A stretch of DNA of 49,569 nucleotides, taken from contig JAPPHB010000116.1 in the NCBI GenBank assembly GCA_028821195.1, positions 1 through 49,569 of the forward strand. The letters are read 5' to 3'. The translations under genes were made by a program, and so were the position numbers. The stretch's first letter is position 1; every line of letters starts with the position of its first letter. The notes beneath the pieces are model-generated. The model worked only from the letters and a program-made list of their open reading frames with translations, had not been told where the DNA came from and did not search any database. Source of the DNA: Gammaproteobacteria bacterium. GTDB taxonomy: Bacteria > Gemmatimonadota > Gemmatimonadetes > Longimicrobiales > Gaopeijiaceae. Positions 25,009 through 33,176 of this stretch are shown here, piece after piece.

Positions 25009-26612
25009 GCACGCTTGGCCGGCGGTACGTGGTCGGTGTTGCCGACAAGGTCTCGCCCTCCGGGCTCGGCGCGCTCACCGGCGACGGGCGCTTCGAGGTG
25101 CGCTGGCTGGCGGAGCACCCCCCGGCGGAGAAGGAAGAGGCGATGACCGGGGTGGACGCCATCATCGTGCGCAGCGCCACCCGGATCACCCGGGAACTGA
25201 TCGAGTCGGCCTCCAACCTGAAGGTCATCGGGCGGGCAGGAGCCGGGGTGGACAACATCGACCTCGACGCCGCCACGGAGCGCGGCATCCCGGTACTGAA
25301 CGCGCCCGCGGGCAACACCGTCTCCGCCGCGGAGCTCACCTTTGCGCTCATTCTGGCGCTCGCGCGCAAGGTCGTTGCCGCGGATCGGTCGGTTCGCGAG
25401 ATGACATGGAAGACGCCCGGACTCGCCGGGGTCGAGCTCAACGGCAAGTCGCTCGGGCTGGTTGGCGCCGGGAGAATCGGCGGGGAGGTGGCGCGCCGCG
25501 CCCGCGCCTTCGGCATGAAGGTGCTGGTCTACGATCCCTATCTGCCCGCTACCCGCGCCGAGGAGCTGGACGCGGAGCCGAGCGGCCTCGACCACGTGAT
25601 CGAGCAGGCGGACTTCCTCAGCCTCCACGTGCCCCTCACCCCCTCCACCACCTCCATGATCGGGGCGAAGCAGCTGCGCCGAATGAAGCCGTCGGCCTGC
25701 CTCGTCAATGCAGCTCGCGGCGGGGTGGTGGACGAGGACGCGCTCGCCCGCGCCCTCGGGGAGGGATGGTTGGCGGGCGCCGCACTGGATGTCTTCCGCC
25801 AGGAGCCGTTGTCGGCGTCCAGCCCCCTCCTGGAGAGCCCGAACCTCATCCTCAGTCCCCACCTGGGGGCCTCCACCGCGGAGGCGCAGGAGTTGGTGGC
25901 CTCCGAGATCGCGTCGGCCGTGCGCGGAGCGCTGCTCGACGGCGATCTCTCCCGGGCCGTGAATGCGCCCGGCATCGACGGCGCAACGCTGCGCAAGCTG
26001 CGTCCCCTGCTGGAGCTGGGAACCCGGATTGGGCGTCTCGCCTGCGCGCTCGCGTCCGGAGGCATCCGGGGGGTGCAGGTGCGTTACAGCGGTGCCTCGG
26101 AAGAGGCTACCGGCCCGCTTACCGCCGCGGTGCTGTGCGGACTGCTGGAGGACATCGTCGGAGGAACGCGCGTAAACGCCGTCAATGCGGCCCGTCTCGC
26201 CGAAGCGCGCGGCATGAGGGTGGTGGCGGCGAGCGCGACCCGGCATCCGGATTATTCCGAGTACCTGGTCACCGAGCTGGAGGCGGAGGGCGGCCGGTTG
26301 CGCGTCGCGGGAGCGCTGCTGGAAGGCACCCACCCCCGCATCGTCGGCATCGGCGGCTTCTCCATCGACCTGGAGCCGCGCGGATCCATCGTCATCGTGC
26401 GCAATCAGGACAAGCCCGGGGTGATCGCGGGAGTGGGCACGGTGCTGGCGTCCATGGGCTTCAACATCGCGGGATACCATCAGGCCCGTCTGGAGCCGGG
26501 CGGAGACGCCATGGCGGCGGTCACGGTGGATGGCGAGATCACGCAGGAACTGCTGGATCGCCTGCGCGAACTGGACCAGATCTCCTACGTCAAGTCCGCC
26601 CGCCTGGGATAG
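25005..26612 (+). CDS. serA: D-3-phosphoglycerate dehydrogenase
   Basis: 535 residues, the long SerA form. Substrate-binding domain with RSATRITRELIE and GRAGAGVDNID, Rossmann motif GLVGAGRIGGEVARRA, catalytic region NAARGGVVDEDAL and His in SPHLGASTAEAQ, an intervening ASB domain, and a C-terminal ACT domain (IVIVRNQDKPGVIAGVG) for serine feedback. It oxidises 3-phosphoglycerate with NAD+, the first step of serine synthesis. Overlaps the aminotransferase by 4 bases. No phosphoserine phosphatase gene (serB) is in the window. Confidence 0.95.
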   Translation: MSTLGRRYVVGVADKVSPSGLGALTGDGRFEVRWLAEHPPAEKEEAMTGVDAIIVRSATRITRELIESASNLKVIGRAGAGVDNIDLDAATERGIPVLNAPAGNTVSAAELTFALILALARKVVAADRSVREMTWKTPGLAGVELNGKSLGLVGAGRIGGEVARRARAFGMKVLVYDPYLPATRAEELDAEPSGLDHVIEQADFLSLHVPLTPSTTSMIGAKQLRRMKPSACLVNAARGGVVDEDALARALGEGWLAGAALDVFRQEPLSASSPLLESPNLILSPHLGASTAEAQELVASEIASAVRGALLDGDLSRAVNAPGIDGATLRKLRPLLELGTRIGRLACALASGGIRGVQVRYSGASEEATGPLTAAVLCGLLEDIVGGTRVNAVNAARLAEARGMRVVAASATRHPDYSEYLVTELEAEGGRLRVAGALLEGTHPRIVGIGGFSIDLEPRGSIVIVRNQDKPGVIAGVGTVLASMGFNIAGYHQARLEPGGDAMAAVTVDGEITQELLDRLRELDQISYVKSARLG

Positions 26613-26632
26613 GCGGCCACGCGCCGCTCAGC

Positions 26633-26648
26633 CGGCCCGGACGGGCCG
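26633..26648. terminator. hairpin in the convergent serA / P1 peptidase gap
   Basis: CGGCCC-GGAC-GGGCCG, a 6-bp perfect stem with a 4-base loop, in the 41-bp gap between convergent genes. There is no T-tract, so it may act only as a weak or rho-assisted stop. Confidence 0.35.
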
Positions 26649-26653
26649 TTGCC

Positions 26654-27910
26654 TCAGGGGATGACGTTGTACCGCCGCAGCACTTCGAGCGTCTCTTCGA
26701 TGGGCAGGGCCTCCGCGGTGTTCCCCATCCCCGAAACGGTGGTGGCCTTGAAGAGCGAGTTGTAGACGGCCTCCTCGATGGCTTCCACGGTGGCCAGGAA
26801 GAGCGACGACATGCGGCTGTTGGCGACCTCCTCCACGGCCAGCACGTCGCCCCCCCCGCGCCGCACACCGGATGCCGTGGAGAAGGCGATCACGTAGTCG
26901 CCCGAGCCGTTGCCGGCGAACGATCCGGTGCGCGCCAGCCCCATCATGGCCCGCCGCGCCACGCGTTCGAGCTTGAGGGGGGAGAGGGGCGCGTCCGTCG
27001 CGACCACCATCATGATGGATCCCTGTCCCTCGTCTCCGCCTCCCTGCGCCTCGCCCTGGTCCGCGCCGAAGGGTGTGTCGCTGCCCGGCGCCGTCCCCCG
27101 AAAGGAGTAGCGCCCCAGCTCGCGTCCCACCGGCGCCCCCGCGATCGAGAGGATGCCGCCGAAGTTGGATTGCACCAGTACGCCCACCGTGTACCCGCCC
27201 AGCTCGTCGGGCACCACCCGGCTGCTGGTGCCGATGCCGCCCTTCCAGCCGAAGGCGCGGGTTCCCGTGCCCGCCCCCACCGACCCCTCCTCGACCGATC
27301 CGGTGCGGGCGGACTCGAGCGCCGCGCGCACATGCTCGGGAGTGATCGGCCGCGAACGGATGTCGTTCAGGCCGCCGTCGTTGGTCTCGCCCACGACGGG
27401 GTTGATGGAGCGCACCCCCTCCATCCCCTGCCGCGCCAGCATCCACTCCGTGAGGGCGTCCGCCGCCTTCCACACACACAGCGTGCAGGTGAGCAGGACG
27501 GGCGTCTCCAGCTCCCCCAGCTCCCGCACCTGGGTCACGCCGAGCAGCTTGCCGAAGCCGTTGCCGACGTGCATCGCGGCCGGCACCCGGTCGCGGAAGA
27601 CGTTCCCTCCGTGCGGCCGGATGGCCGTCACCCCGGTGCGGACGCGGTCGCCCTCGCGCACCGTGGCGTGCCCCACCAGCACGCCCTCCACGTCCGTGAT
27701 CGCGTTGTAGGGGCCCGGGGCGAAGATGCCTGGCGCGATCCCGACGTCACGCGCCCGGGGCCGGGGTTCTTCCTGGGCGGAGGCCGCGGGAGCCCCCGGG
27801 CCGAACCCCGCAGCGACGAGCGCAGCGGCGGTGATGAATGGTCGCGATCGGAATGAACGGCACCGGGTGCGCCCGGCGGGAAACGGAAGGGGCGAAGACA
27901 GGACGTTCAC
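26654..27910 (-). CDS. secreted P1 (S58, DmpA-type) aminopeptidase
   Basis: 418 residues from GTG 27910, which has GGAGCGCGACC upstream and opens a signal peptide (FRSRPFITAAALVAAGFG, cleavage near ASAQ). The mature part has PGPYNAITDVEGVLVGHATV, NDGGLNDIRSRPI and GWKGGIGTSSR, then the autocleavage site region AGNGSGDYVIAFSTA. Ser in NGSGD becomes the N-terminal nucleophile after self-cleavage. DmpA-type enzymes remove N-terminal amino acids, including D-residues or beta-amino acids. An upstream GTG (28006) overlapping cyoE is possible but has no ribosome site. Likely last gene of a two-gene unit with cyoE. Confidence 0.88.
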   Translation of the reverse strand: MNVLSSPLPFPAGRTRCRSFRSRPFITAAALVAAGFGPGAPAASAQEEPRPRARDVGIAPGIFAPGPYNAITDVEGVLVGHATVREGDRVRTGVTAIRPHGGNVFRDRVPAAMHVGNGFGKLLGVTQVRELGELETPVLLTCTLCVWKAADALTEWMLARQGMEGVRSINPVVGETNDGGLNDIRSRPITPEHVRAALESARTGSVEEGSVGAGTGTRAFGWKGGIGTSSRVVPDELGGYTVGVLVQSNFGGILSIAGAPVGRELGRYSFRGTAPGSDTPFGADQGEAQGGGDEGQGSIMMVVATDAPLSPLKLERVARRAMMGLARTGSFAGNGSGDYVIAFSTASGVRRGGGDVLAVEEVANSRMSSLFLATVEAIEEAVYNSLFKATTVSGMGNTAEALPIEETLEVLRRYNVIP

Positions 27911-27998
27911 GGTCGCGCTCCGGTTCAGGGGGTCGGCTGTCCGCGGACAAAGCGCCTTGCCAGCCCGGGGCCTCGCGGTTCTCGGTGCGCGCGCGGAT

Positions 27999-28883
27999 TC
28001 ATCCACCGACCGCCAGGGTATCGACGATCAGCAGCACCAGCAGGCAGGGCTGATAGAGCAGGGTGCCCAGGAAGACCCGGCGCGCTCGACGGTCCGTAAG
28101 GCGCCCTGCGGCCGCGAACGTCACCGCCAGAAGGGCAATGCCCGCCAGCAATGCTCCGGCGGCGTATACGATGCCGGTCAGGTCGAGGAGCACGGGCGCA
28201 AGGCTCACCGGAAGCAGCGCGGCAGCGGCCGCCAGCATGCGCAAGCTGAGGAGGCGTCCATGCTCGTCGCCCGGGGGCGCCATGATGATGCCCGCGCGGG
28301 CATAGTCGTCGCGGCAGATCCACGCCAGCGCGAGGATGTGCGGAAGCTGCCATATGAAGAAGATCCCGAACACCGCGAACGCCTGTGCCGACAACGTGCC
28401 CGCCGCCGCACTCCAGCCCACGAGCACGGGAAGCGCGCCCGGAAGCGCGCCCACCAGGCTCGCGAGCGAGGTGCGCGTCTTGAGCGGCGTGTACACCAGC
28501 ACATAGAGCGCGCTCGAGAGCAGGGCGAGAATCGAGGGCAGCGCGCCGGCAGCGTTCCACAGGTAGACGGACCCGGCCACGGTAAGCAGGAGCCCGAAAT
28601 CGCGAGCCTCCCGCGGGTTGACGCGCCCCGACGGGATCGGGCGTGCGCGGGTGCGCGTCATGAGCGCGTCCTCGCGGCGCTCGGCGTACTGGTTGAGCGC
28701 CAGCGCGCCACCTGTCACCAGTCCCGTCCCCAGCGCCGTGTGGACGATCAGCAGAACCCCGAGGGCGCCGCCGACCGCGATGTAGCAGGACACCCCGGTC
28801 AGGGTCATCACGAAACACGCGATCCCGGGCTTGGTCAGTTCCAGATATGCGCCGGGGCCGCGCGGACCGGTCGTGGAGTTCAT
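27999..28883 (-). CDS. cyoE: protohaem IX farnesyltransferase (haem O synthase)
   Basis: 294 residues, UbiA-type prenyltransferase with about eight membrane helices. The motif NQYAERREDALMTRTRARPIPSG contains the CyoE-specific N-x3-E-x2-D-x2-M-x-RT-x2-RP pattern; the second Asp-rich site is in ICRDDYARAGI. It adds a farnesyl group to haem B for haem-copper oxidases, indicating aerobic respiration. ATG 28883 (MNSTTGPRGPGAYLELTKPG) chosen because the family starts there; upstream residues are non-homologous. No oxidase subunits lie next to it. Confidence 0.93.
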   Translation of the reverse strand: MNSTTGPRGPGAYLELTKPGIACFVMTLTGVSCYIAVGGALGVLLIVHTALGTGLVTGGALALNQYAERREDALMTRTRARPIPSGRVNPREARDFGLLLTVAGSVYLWNAAGALPSILALLSSALYVLVYTPLKTRTSLASLVGALPGALPVLVGWSAAAGTLSAQAFAVFGIFFIWQLPHILALAWICRDDYARAGIIMAPPGDEHGRLLSLRMLAAAAALLPVSLAPVLLDLTGIVYAAGALLAGIALLAVTFAAAGRLTDRRARRVFLGTLLYQPCLLVLLIVDTLAVGG

Positions 28884-28990
28884 GTGCTCGGTGCTCGGCG
28901 AGCGTAAGGGATTTGGAGGCGGCAAGTTGCCGGGGGTCGCGGGTACACGCAAGTTCCGCGTGTCCCGTCGCACCTGGTTTTCGGACGTCC

Positions 28991-31126
28991 ATGAAGCAGA
29001 TCGCCGCCTTCCTTCTCCTGTGTGCGCTTTCCCTGCCCCATGGGATCGTGGCTCAGCGCAGCGCGGCACGCGCGGCACTCGAGGAGAGTGTCCGGCTGGC
29101 GCAGGAAGGCGATACCGCCCGTGCTCTGGGTCTTATCGAGCGAGCCGTCACGATCGATCCCGGGTATGCGGAGGCGCACTTCCTCAAGGGGGTGTACCAC
29201 GCCCGGCAGGCCCCGCGCAGCACGGGTGACTTCCGTCGCCGCATCATCGCCCGCGAAGCGCTGGACCAGGCGGTGCGTCACGACCCGGAGAATCCCCTGT
29301 ACCTGCTGGAGCTTGCCAGGCTTCTGATGATGCAGGAGATCCGCGTGGACGCGCGCAGGATGCTGCGGCGGGCGCTGGATGTGGCCGAACGCGCCGACGC
29401 GCCCACGCTGGCGGAGGTCCACTACCAGCTCGGCATCTTCAGCGAGACGACCTGGCGCCGGCTTCGCTACCGCCGCCTTCTCCCCATCGGCATCGCGGAA
29501 CTCCACGGGGACATCGCCTTCGAGAGCGCGAACTACGTCTGGGACGTGCTTCAGGCTTCGGGCTACGCCCCGGGGCAGGGGGCCGCCGCGCGCGAGGCCA
29601 TGCTCGACCACTTTCACCGGGCTCTGACCGCGAATCCCGCGCACATCGGTGCGGCTACCCATCTGCTGGCCTTCTACTACGACACCGGGCGCATGGCCGA
29701 GTTCACGGCCGAGGCCCTGCGCCTGGTGCGCGCCGCCCCTTCCGAGCCCCGCGCCTATCTCGCGCTCGGCCTGGGACTGCATGCCGAGGGCCGCGACGAC
29801 GAGGCCGCGGGCGCGTTCGAGTATGCGGTCGAGTTGCTGCCGGAGGAGGTGCGCGCGGACTTCCTGGCAGTGTCGCGCCTGCTCACGCAGGACGACGCCG
29901 AGACCTTCGAGGCGCGGGCCGGGGCCGATCCGGCGGACGCGGCCCGCCGCTTCTGGACCGCCTGGGATCCCCTCTACCTGACGCCGTCGAACGAATACCG
30001 GGGCGAATACCTTTCGCGCATGGCCTACGTCGACCTCCGGTTTGGCCTGCCCGAATACGATGTCCCGGGGTGGCGCACCGACCGGGGCGAGATCTGGGTG
30101 CGCTACGGCAGGCCGCTGCGCCAGGCGAGCTTCGGGGGCGGGGAGACCACCACCGTATGGAGCTACGGAAGAAACGGGCCGGTGTTCGTGTTCCGGGGCC
30201 TGCCCGGATTCCGCGGAGCCACCTTCGCCAGCGACTTCCGCTTCTACGCCGAGAACTACCGGGCGCGCCAGCCTGCGCGCTTCACGGCGCCGTCGCTTCC
30301 CGCGCTCCTGCAGGTCCCCGCCCAGATCGCGCGCTTCCGGGGTGTGGACGGCGGGATCGATCTGGAGGTGTACGCGGCCGTCCCGCTGGATTCGCTCCGC
30401 GAGGCGGTCGGGGTGGCCGCAGCCACCTTCGAGACCGGTCTCTTCGTGGTCGAGCCGGGCGGCGCCGAGATTCGCCGGGTCACCGAGGCCCGAGAGGTGA
30501 CCTTCGAGGAAGGCCGCGCGCTCCCCATGAACTGGCGAACGACCGTGCCCGCCGGGCAGCCGCACATCGTGTCGGCGGAAGCGCGGGATCCGCTCAGCTG
30601 GGCGGCCGCCGTGCACCGGGCGCGCGTGGACGCCCGCAGCTTTCCCGCCGGCGAACCGAGCGTAAGCGACATCCTCCTGACTCGGTCGCTCGAAGTCGTC
30701 ACGGATCCTCCGCGCACGCGCACCGACTTCCGCATGGTGCCCGAGCCCTCGCTCACCTACGCCCCCGATGACGAGATCGGCGTCTACTTCGAACTCTATA
30801 ACCTGCTGCCCGACTCGAACCAGGTGGCTTCCTATGACCTGGAGCTGGCGGTGACGGTGGAGGAGATCCATCGGACCGGCTCGTTCCTGCAGCTGCTGGG
30901 CGAACTGGCGGACCGCTGGGGGCTGAGCGCGGAGGGCGACCAGGCCGTGCGCCTTACCTTCAGCAAGGAGAACCGGGTGCAGGCGCGCGACATGCTGCCC
31001 GAATACTTCACCATCCGGCTCGACGAGCCACCACCGGGCCGCTACGGGCTGCGGCTGCGGGTCCTGGACCGCAATGCGCGCGTCGAGCTGGAGGTGGAGC
31101 GGGAATTCCAGGTGCGGGAGCCGTGA
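28991..31126 (+). CDS. GWxTD-domain protein with N-terminal TPR repeats
   Basis: 711 residues. Signal peptide (MKQIAAFLLLCALSLPHG, cleavage near VAQ), TPR-like helical repeats (about 25-300) and then the GWxTD domain, with GWRTD at 360-364 followed by RGEIWVRYGRP. The C-terminal half has beta-sandwich-like strands. GWxTD proteins are periplasmic or outer-membrane proteins of Bacteroidota/Acidobacteriota/Gemmatimonadota with no settled function. ATG 28991 begins the signal peptide. First gene of the eight-gene run; its stop overlaps the next start (GTGA). Confidence 0.85.
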   Translation: MKQIAAFLLLCALSLPHGIVAQRSAARAALEESVRLAQEGDTARALGLIERAVTIDPGYAEAHFLKGVYHARQAPRSTGDFRRRIIAREALDQAVRHDPENPLYLLELARLLMMQEIRVDARRMLRRALDVAERADAPTLAEVHYQLGIFSETTWRRLRYRRLLPIGIAELHGDIAFESANYVWDVLQASGYAPGQGAAAREAMLDHFHRALTANPAHIGAATHLLAFYYDTGRMAEFTAEALRLVRAAPSEPRAYLALGLGLHAEGRDDEAAGAFEYAVELLPEEVRADFLAVSRLLTQDDAETFEARAGADPADAARRFWTAWDPLYLTPSNEYRGEYLSRMAYVDLRFGLPEYDVPGWRTDRGEIWVRYGRPLRQASFGGGETTTVWSYGRNGPVFVFRGLPGFRGATFASDFRFYAENYRARQPARFTAPSLPALLQVPAQIARFRGVDGGIDLEVYAAVPLDSLREAVGVAAATFETGLFVVEPGGAEIRRVTEAREVTFEEGRALPMNWRTTVPAGQPHIVSAEARDPLSWAAAVHRARVDARSFPAGEPSVSDILLTRSLEVVTDPPRTRTDFRMVPEPSLTYAPDDEIGVYFELYNLLPDSNQVASYDLELAVTVEEIHRTGSFLQLLGELADRWGLSAEGDQAVRLTFSKENRVQARDMLPEYFTIRLDEPPPGRYGLRLRVLDRNARVELEVEREFQVREP

Positions 31127-32448
31127 GCCACCCGGCCTGCCGCCGGCCGCGCCCGGCGCGGAGGCGCGCGCGAGGACCGGCTCGGGCGCGGGATCGCGGC
31201 CCGGCCGGTTCGTGGAACAGGTGCGGGCTGGCCGTGTGCGCCGTCGCGCTGGTGGCGGCCGTGGCGCTGCCGCCGCCCACGCCCGGGGCAGCGCAGGAAT
31301 CCGGTCCCGGCGGCCACCGCAAGTGGCTGGGGGGCGCGATCGGAGCCGTGGCCATCGGCATCCCGACGTTCACTTCGGCCGACTTCAATCCCAACCTGGG
31401 CACCTGCACCCGGACCGAGTGCTTCGCGCCGCTGGCCACGGCTGTCGGGTTCACCCTGGGCTTCCTGCTCGGCAAGGAGTTCGACGACGGGGCGGCGCGA
31501 CGGTTCGTGGCGGGTCCCCGGCTGGACCTCCGGCCGCGACAGACGGTCCAGCTTCCCTTCCTGCCCGACCGGGGCCGGGTGGCGGGGTCGGCCGCGCTCC
31601 TGAGCGGAGCCGAAGGACTGGTCTTGCTGGAGGGCGAGGCGCAGTCGCCGCTGGGGGGGTTGCGAGGGCTGCGTGACGCCGCGGTGGTCGAGGAGCGCGC
31701 GGCCCTCGTCGCGGCCACCCCGAACGGCCTGTTCGCCCTTCCGCTCCTGCGGGACGACAGACCCGGCCGGCGGGTCGACGCACGCGGCGCCCGCCTGGTT
31801 GCGGCGGGGAGCGGCGGGGGGCTGGTGGTGTCGGGGGCGGGGGGTCTGCTTGGCTTCACCAGCCTCGGACAGGGCGCCGACCTGGAGCTGTCGGAAGCCG
31901 CGCGCACCACGGGCGACCCGCTGGCCGCCGACCTGGTCTGGCCGCGCGCATCACCGATCGCGTGGGTGCTGGAAGGCCCCCGCCTGGTGGCGCGCGACGG
32001 AGGCACGCTCGAGGAGGTGGGGGCTCTGGAGTTGGCCGCGAGCGCCCGTTCGCTCGACGTGGAGGGCGCGCTCGGCGTGGTGGCCGCCGGCCGGGACGGC
32101 GTATACGTCATCGACGTGTCCGATCCGGCCATGCCCCGGCTTGCCGCCCGCTACCAGGGGGTTCGCAACGCCTTCGACGTGGCGCTGCTGGAGTCGCGAG
32201 CCTACATCGCCGCGGGCGAGCAGGGCCTGGTGGTCGTCGACATCGGGCGTCCCGCGGAACCGAAGGTGGCCGCGGTAGCCCGAAACCTCGGATCCCCCTC
32301 GTTGGTACTAAGGACTTCCGGGCTGGTGTGGGTCGTGGACGGTGCGACAAGTGAGGCTCATTTCGTCTCGTTTTCCGGCGTTGCCCCCACCGAACAGCCG
32401 GGCTTCGCTCTCCCTCACCGAAGGAACTGGCCTCCATCAGACCGATGA
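31123..32448 (+). CDS. secreted LVIVD-type beta-propeller protein
   Basis: 441 residues. An Arg-rich N-terminus is followed by a hydrophobic signal/anchor (LAVCAVALVAAVALP). A glycine-rich hydrophobic segment near 68-85 and another at 105-120 may be membrane-associated. The rest is propeller-like, with blades of the LVIVD type: GVYVIDVSDPAMPRLAARY and GLVVVDIGRPAEPKVAAV. These repeats are found on the surface or in the periplasm and probably bind proteins. The GTG start overlaps the previous stop by GTGA and its own stop overlaps the TonB-like start by ATGA, so it is embedded in the operon. Confidence 0.75.
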   Translation: MSHPACRRPRPARRRARGPARARDRGPAGSWNRCGLAVCAVALVAAVALPPPTPGAAQESGPGGHRKWLGGAIGAVAIGIPTFTSADFNPNLGTCTRTECFAPLATAVGFTLGFLLGKEFDDGAARRFVAGPRLDLRPRQTVQLPFLPDRGRVAGSAALLSGAEGLVLLEGEAQSPLGGLRGLRDAAVVEERAALVAATPNGLFALPLLRDDRPGRRVDARGARLVAAGSGGGLVVSGAGGLLGFTSLGQGADLELSEAARTTGDPLAADLVWPRASPIAWVLEGPRLVARDGGTLEEVGALELAASARSLDVEGALGVVAAGRDGVYVIDVSDPAMPRLAARYQGVRNAFDVALLESRAYIAAGEQGLVVVDIGRPAEPKVAAVARNLGSPSLVLRTSGLVWVVDGATSEAHFVSFSGVAPTEQPGFALPHRRNWPPSDR

Positions 32449-33113
32449 AACCGGGCAACGCGAGCAACCAGGACCGCCGCCGGCGCGAGAAGAGGCTCTG
32501 GCGCGCGGCGATGGGGATCTCGCTCGGCTTCCATCTTTTTCTGTTCCTCTTCTGGCGCATTCCGGCGCCCGTCGTGTCCCCGTACGCCGCCGCGGGTCCG
32601 CGCGCGGGCGACAACCGGGCCGCATCGGGTTCCATGCAGGCGCTGCGCCTGGCCATGGCGCCCCCCCGGCCCATCGTTCCTCCGCGCGTGCCCACCCCCG
32701 TGCTTGTCGATGTCGAGCCGGTGGAGTTCGAGGAGTCGGTGGAAGTCGACTACGCGTCGCTCCTCGGGGAGCGACCCGGCGAAGGCGAGGGTCCCGGCAT
32801 CGACGAGGGCGAGGGGCGGGGGGACGGCGGCACGGCCGCCGAAGGGAGGTCGCGGACGATCCCTCCCTCGCCCCGCAGCATGATCCTGCCTCCCTCCAAC
32901 CGCAGCTTGAGGGACCGGGAGGTGGAGGTCTGGGTGTTCGTCCTGGAGTCGGGGAGAGTCGCGGCGGATTCGGTCCGCCTGATGCCTCCCACCTCCGACC
33001 GCGACTTCAATCGCCGGCTGATACAGGAGGCCGCCCGCTGGATGTTCGAGCCGGCGCGCCGCGGCGGGCTGCCCGTGGCGGCCTGGTTCCGCTATGTCAT
33101 CAGCATGGAATAG
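32445..33113 (+). CDS. TonB-like energy-transducing protein
   Basis: 222 residues. A short basic cytoplasmic tail (DRRRREKRLWR), one membrane helix (about 23-38, GISLGFHLFLFLFW), then a proline-rich linker (APPRPIVPPRVPTPV), an acidic Gly-rich stretch and a C-terminal TonB-like domain (VEVWVFVLESGRVAADSVRLM and AARWMFEPARRGGLPV). It resembles TonB, linking proton motive force to outer-membrane transporters. No ExbB/ExbD or TonB-dependent receptor is nearby, so it could serve a structural role instead. Overlaps the previous gene (ATGA). Confidence 0.78.
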   Translation: MKPGNASNQDRRRREKRLWRAAMGISLGFHLFLFLFWRIPAPVVSPYAAAGPRAGDNRAASGSMQALRLAMAPPRPIVPPRVPTPVLVDVEPVEFEESVEVDYASLLGERPGEGEGPGIDEGEGRGDGGTAAEGRSRTIPPSPRSMILPPSNRSLRDREVEVWVFVLESGRVAADSVRLMPPTSDRDFNRRLIQEAARWMFEPARRGGLPVAAWFRYVISME

Positions 33114-33176
33114 ACTCCTGCTTCCGCTGCCCCGGAGGGCCCACGAGCCGCCAGCAGCGGCCAGGCGGCCAACCGA

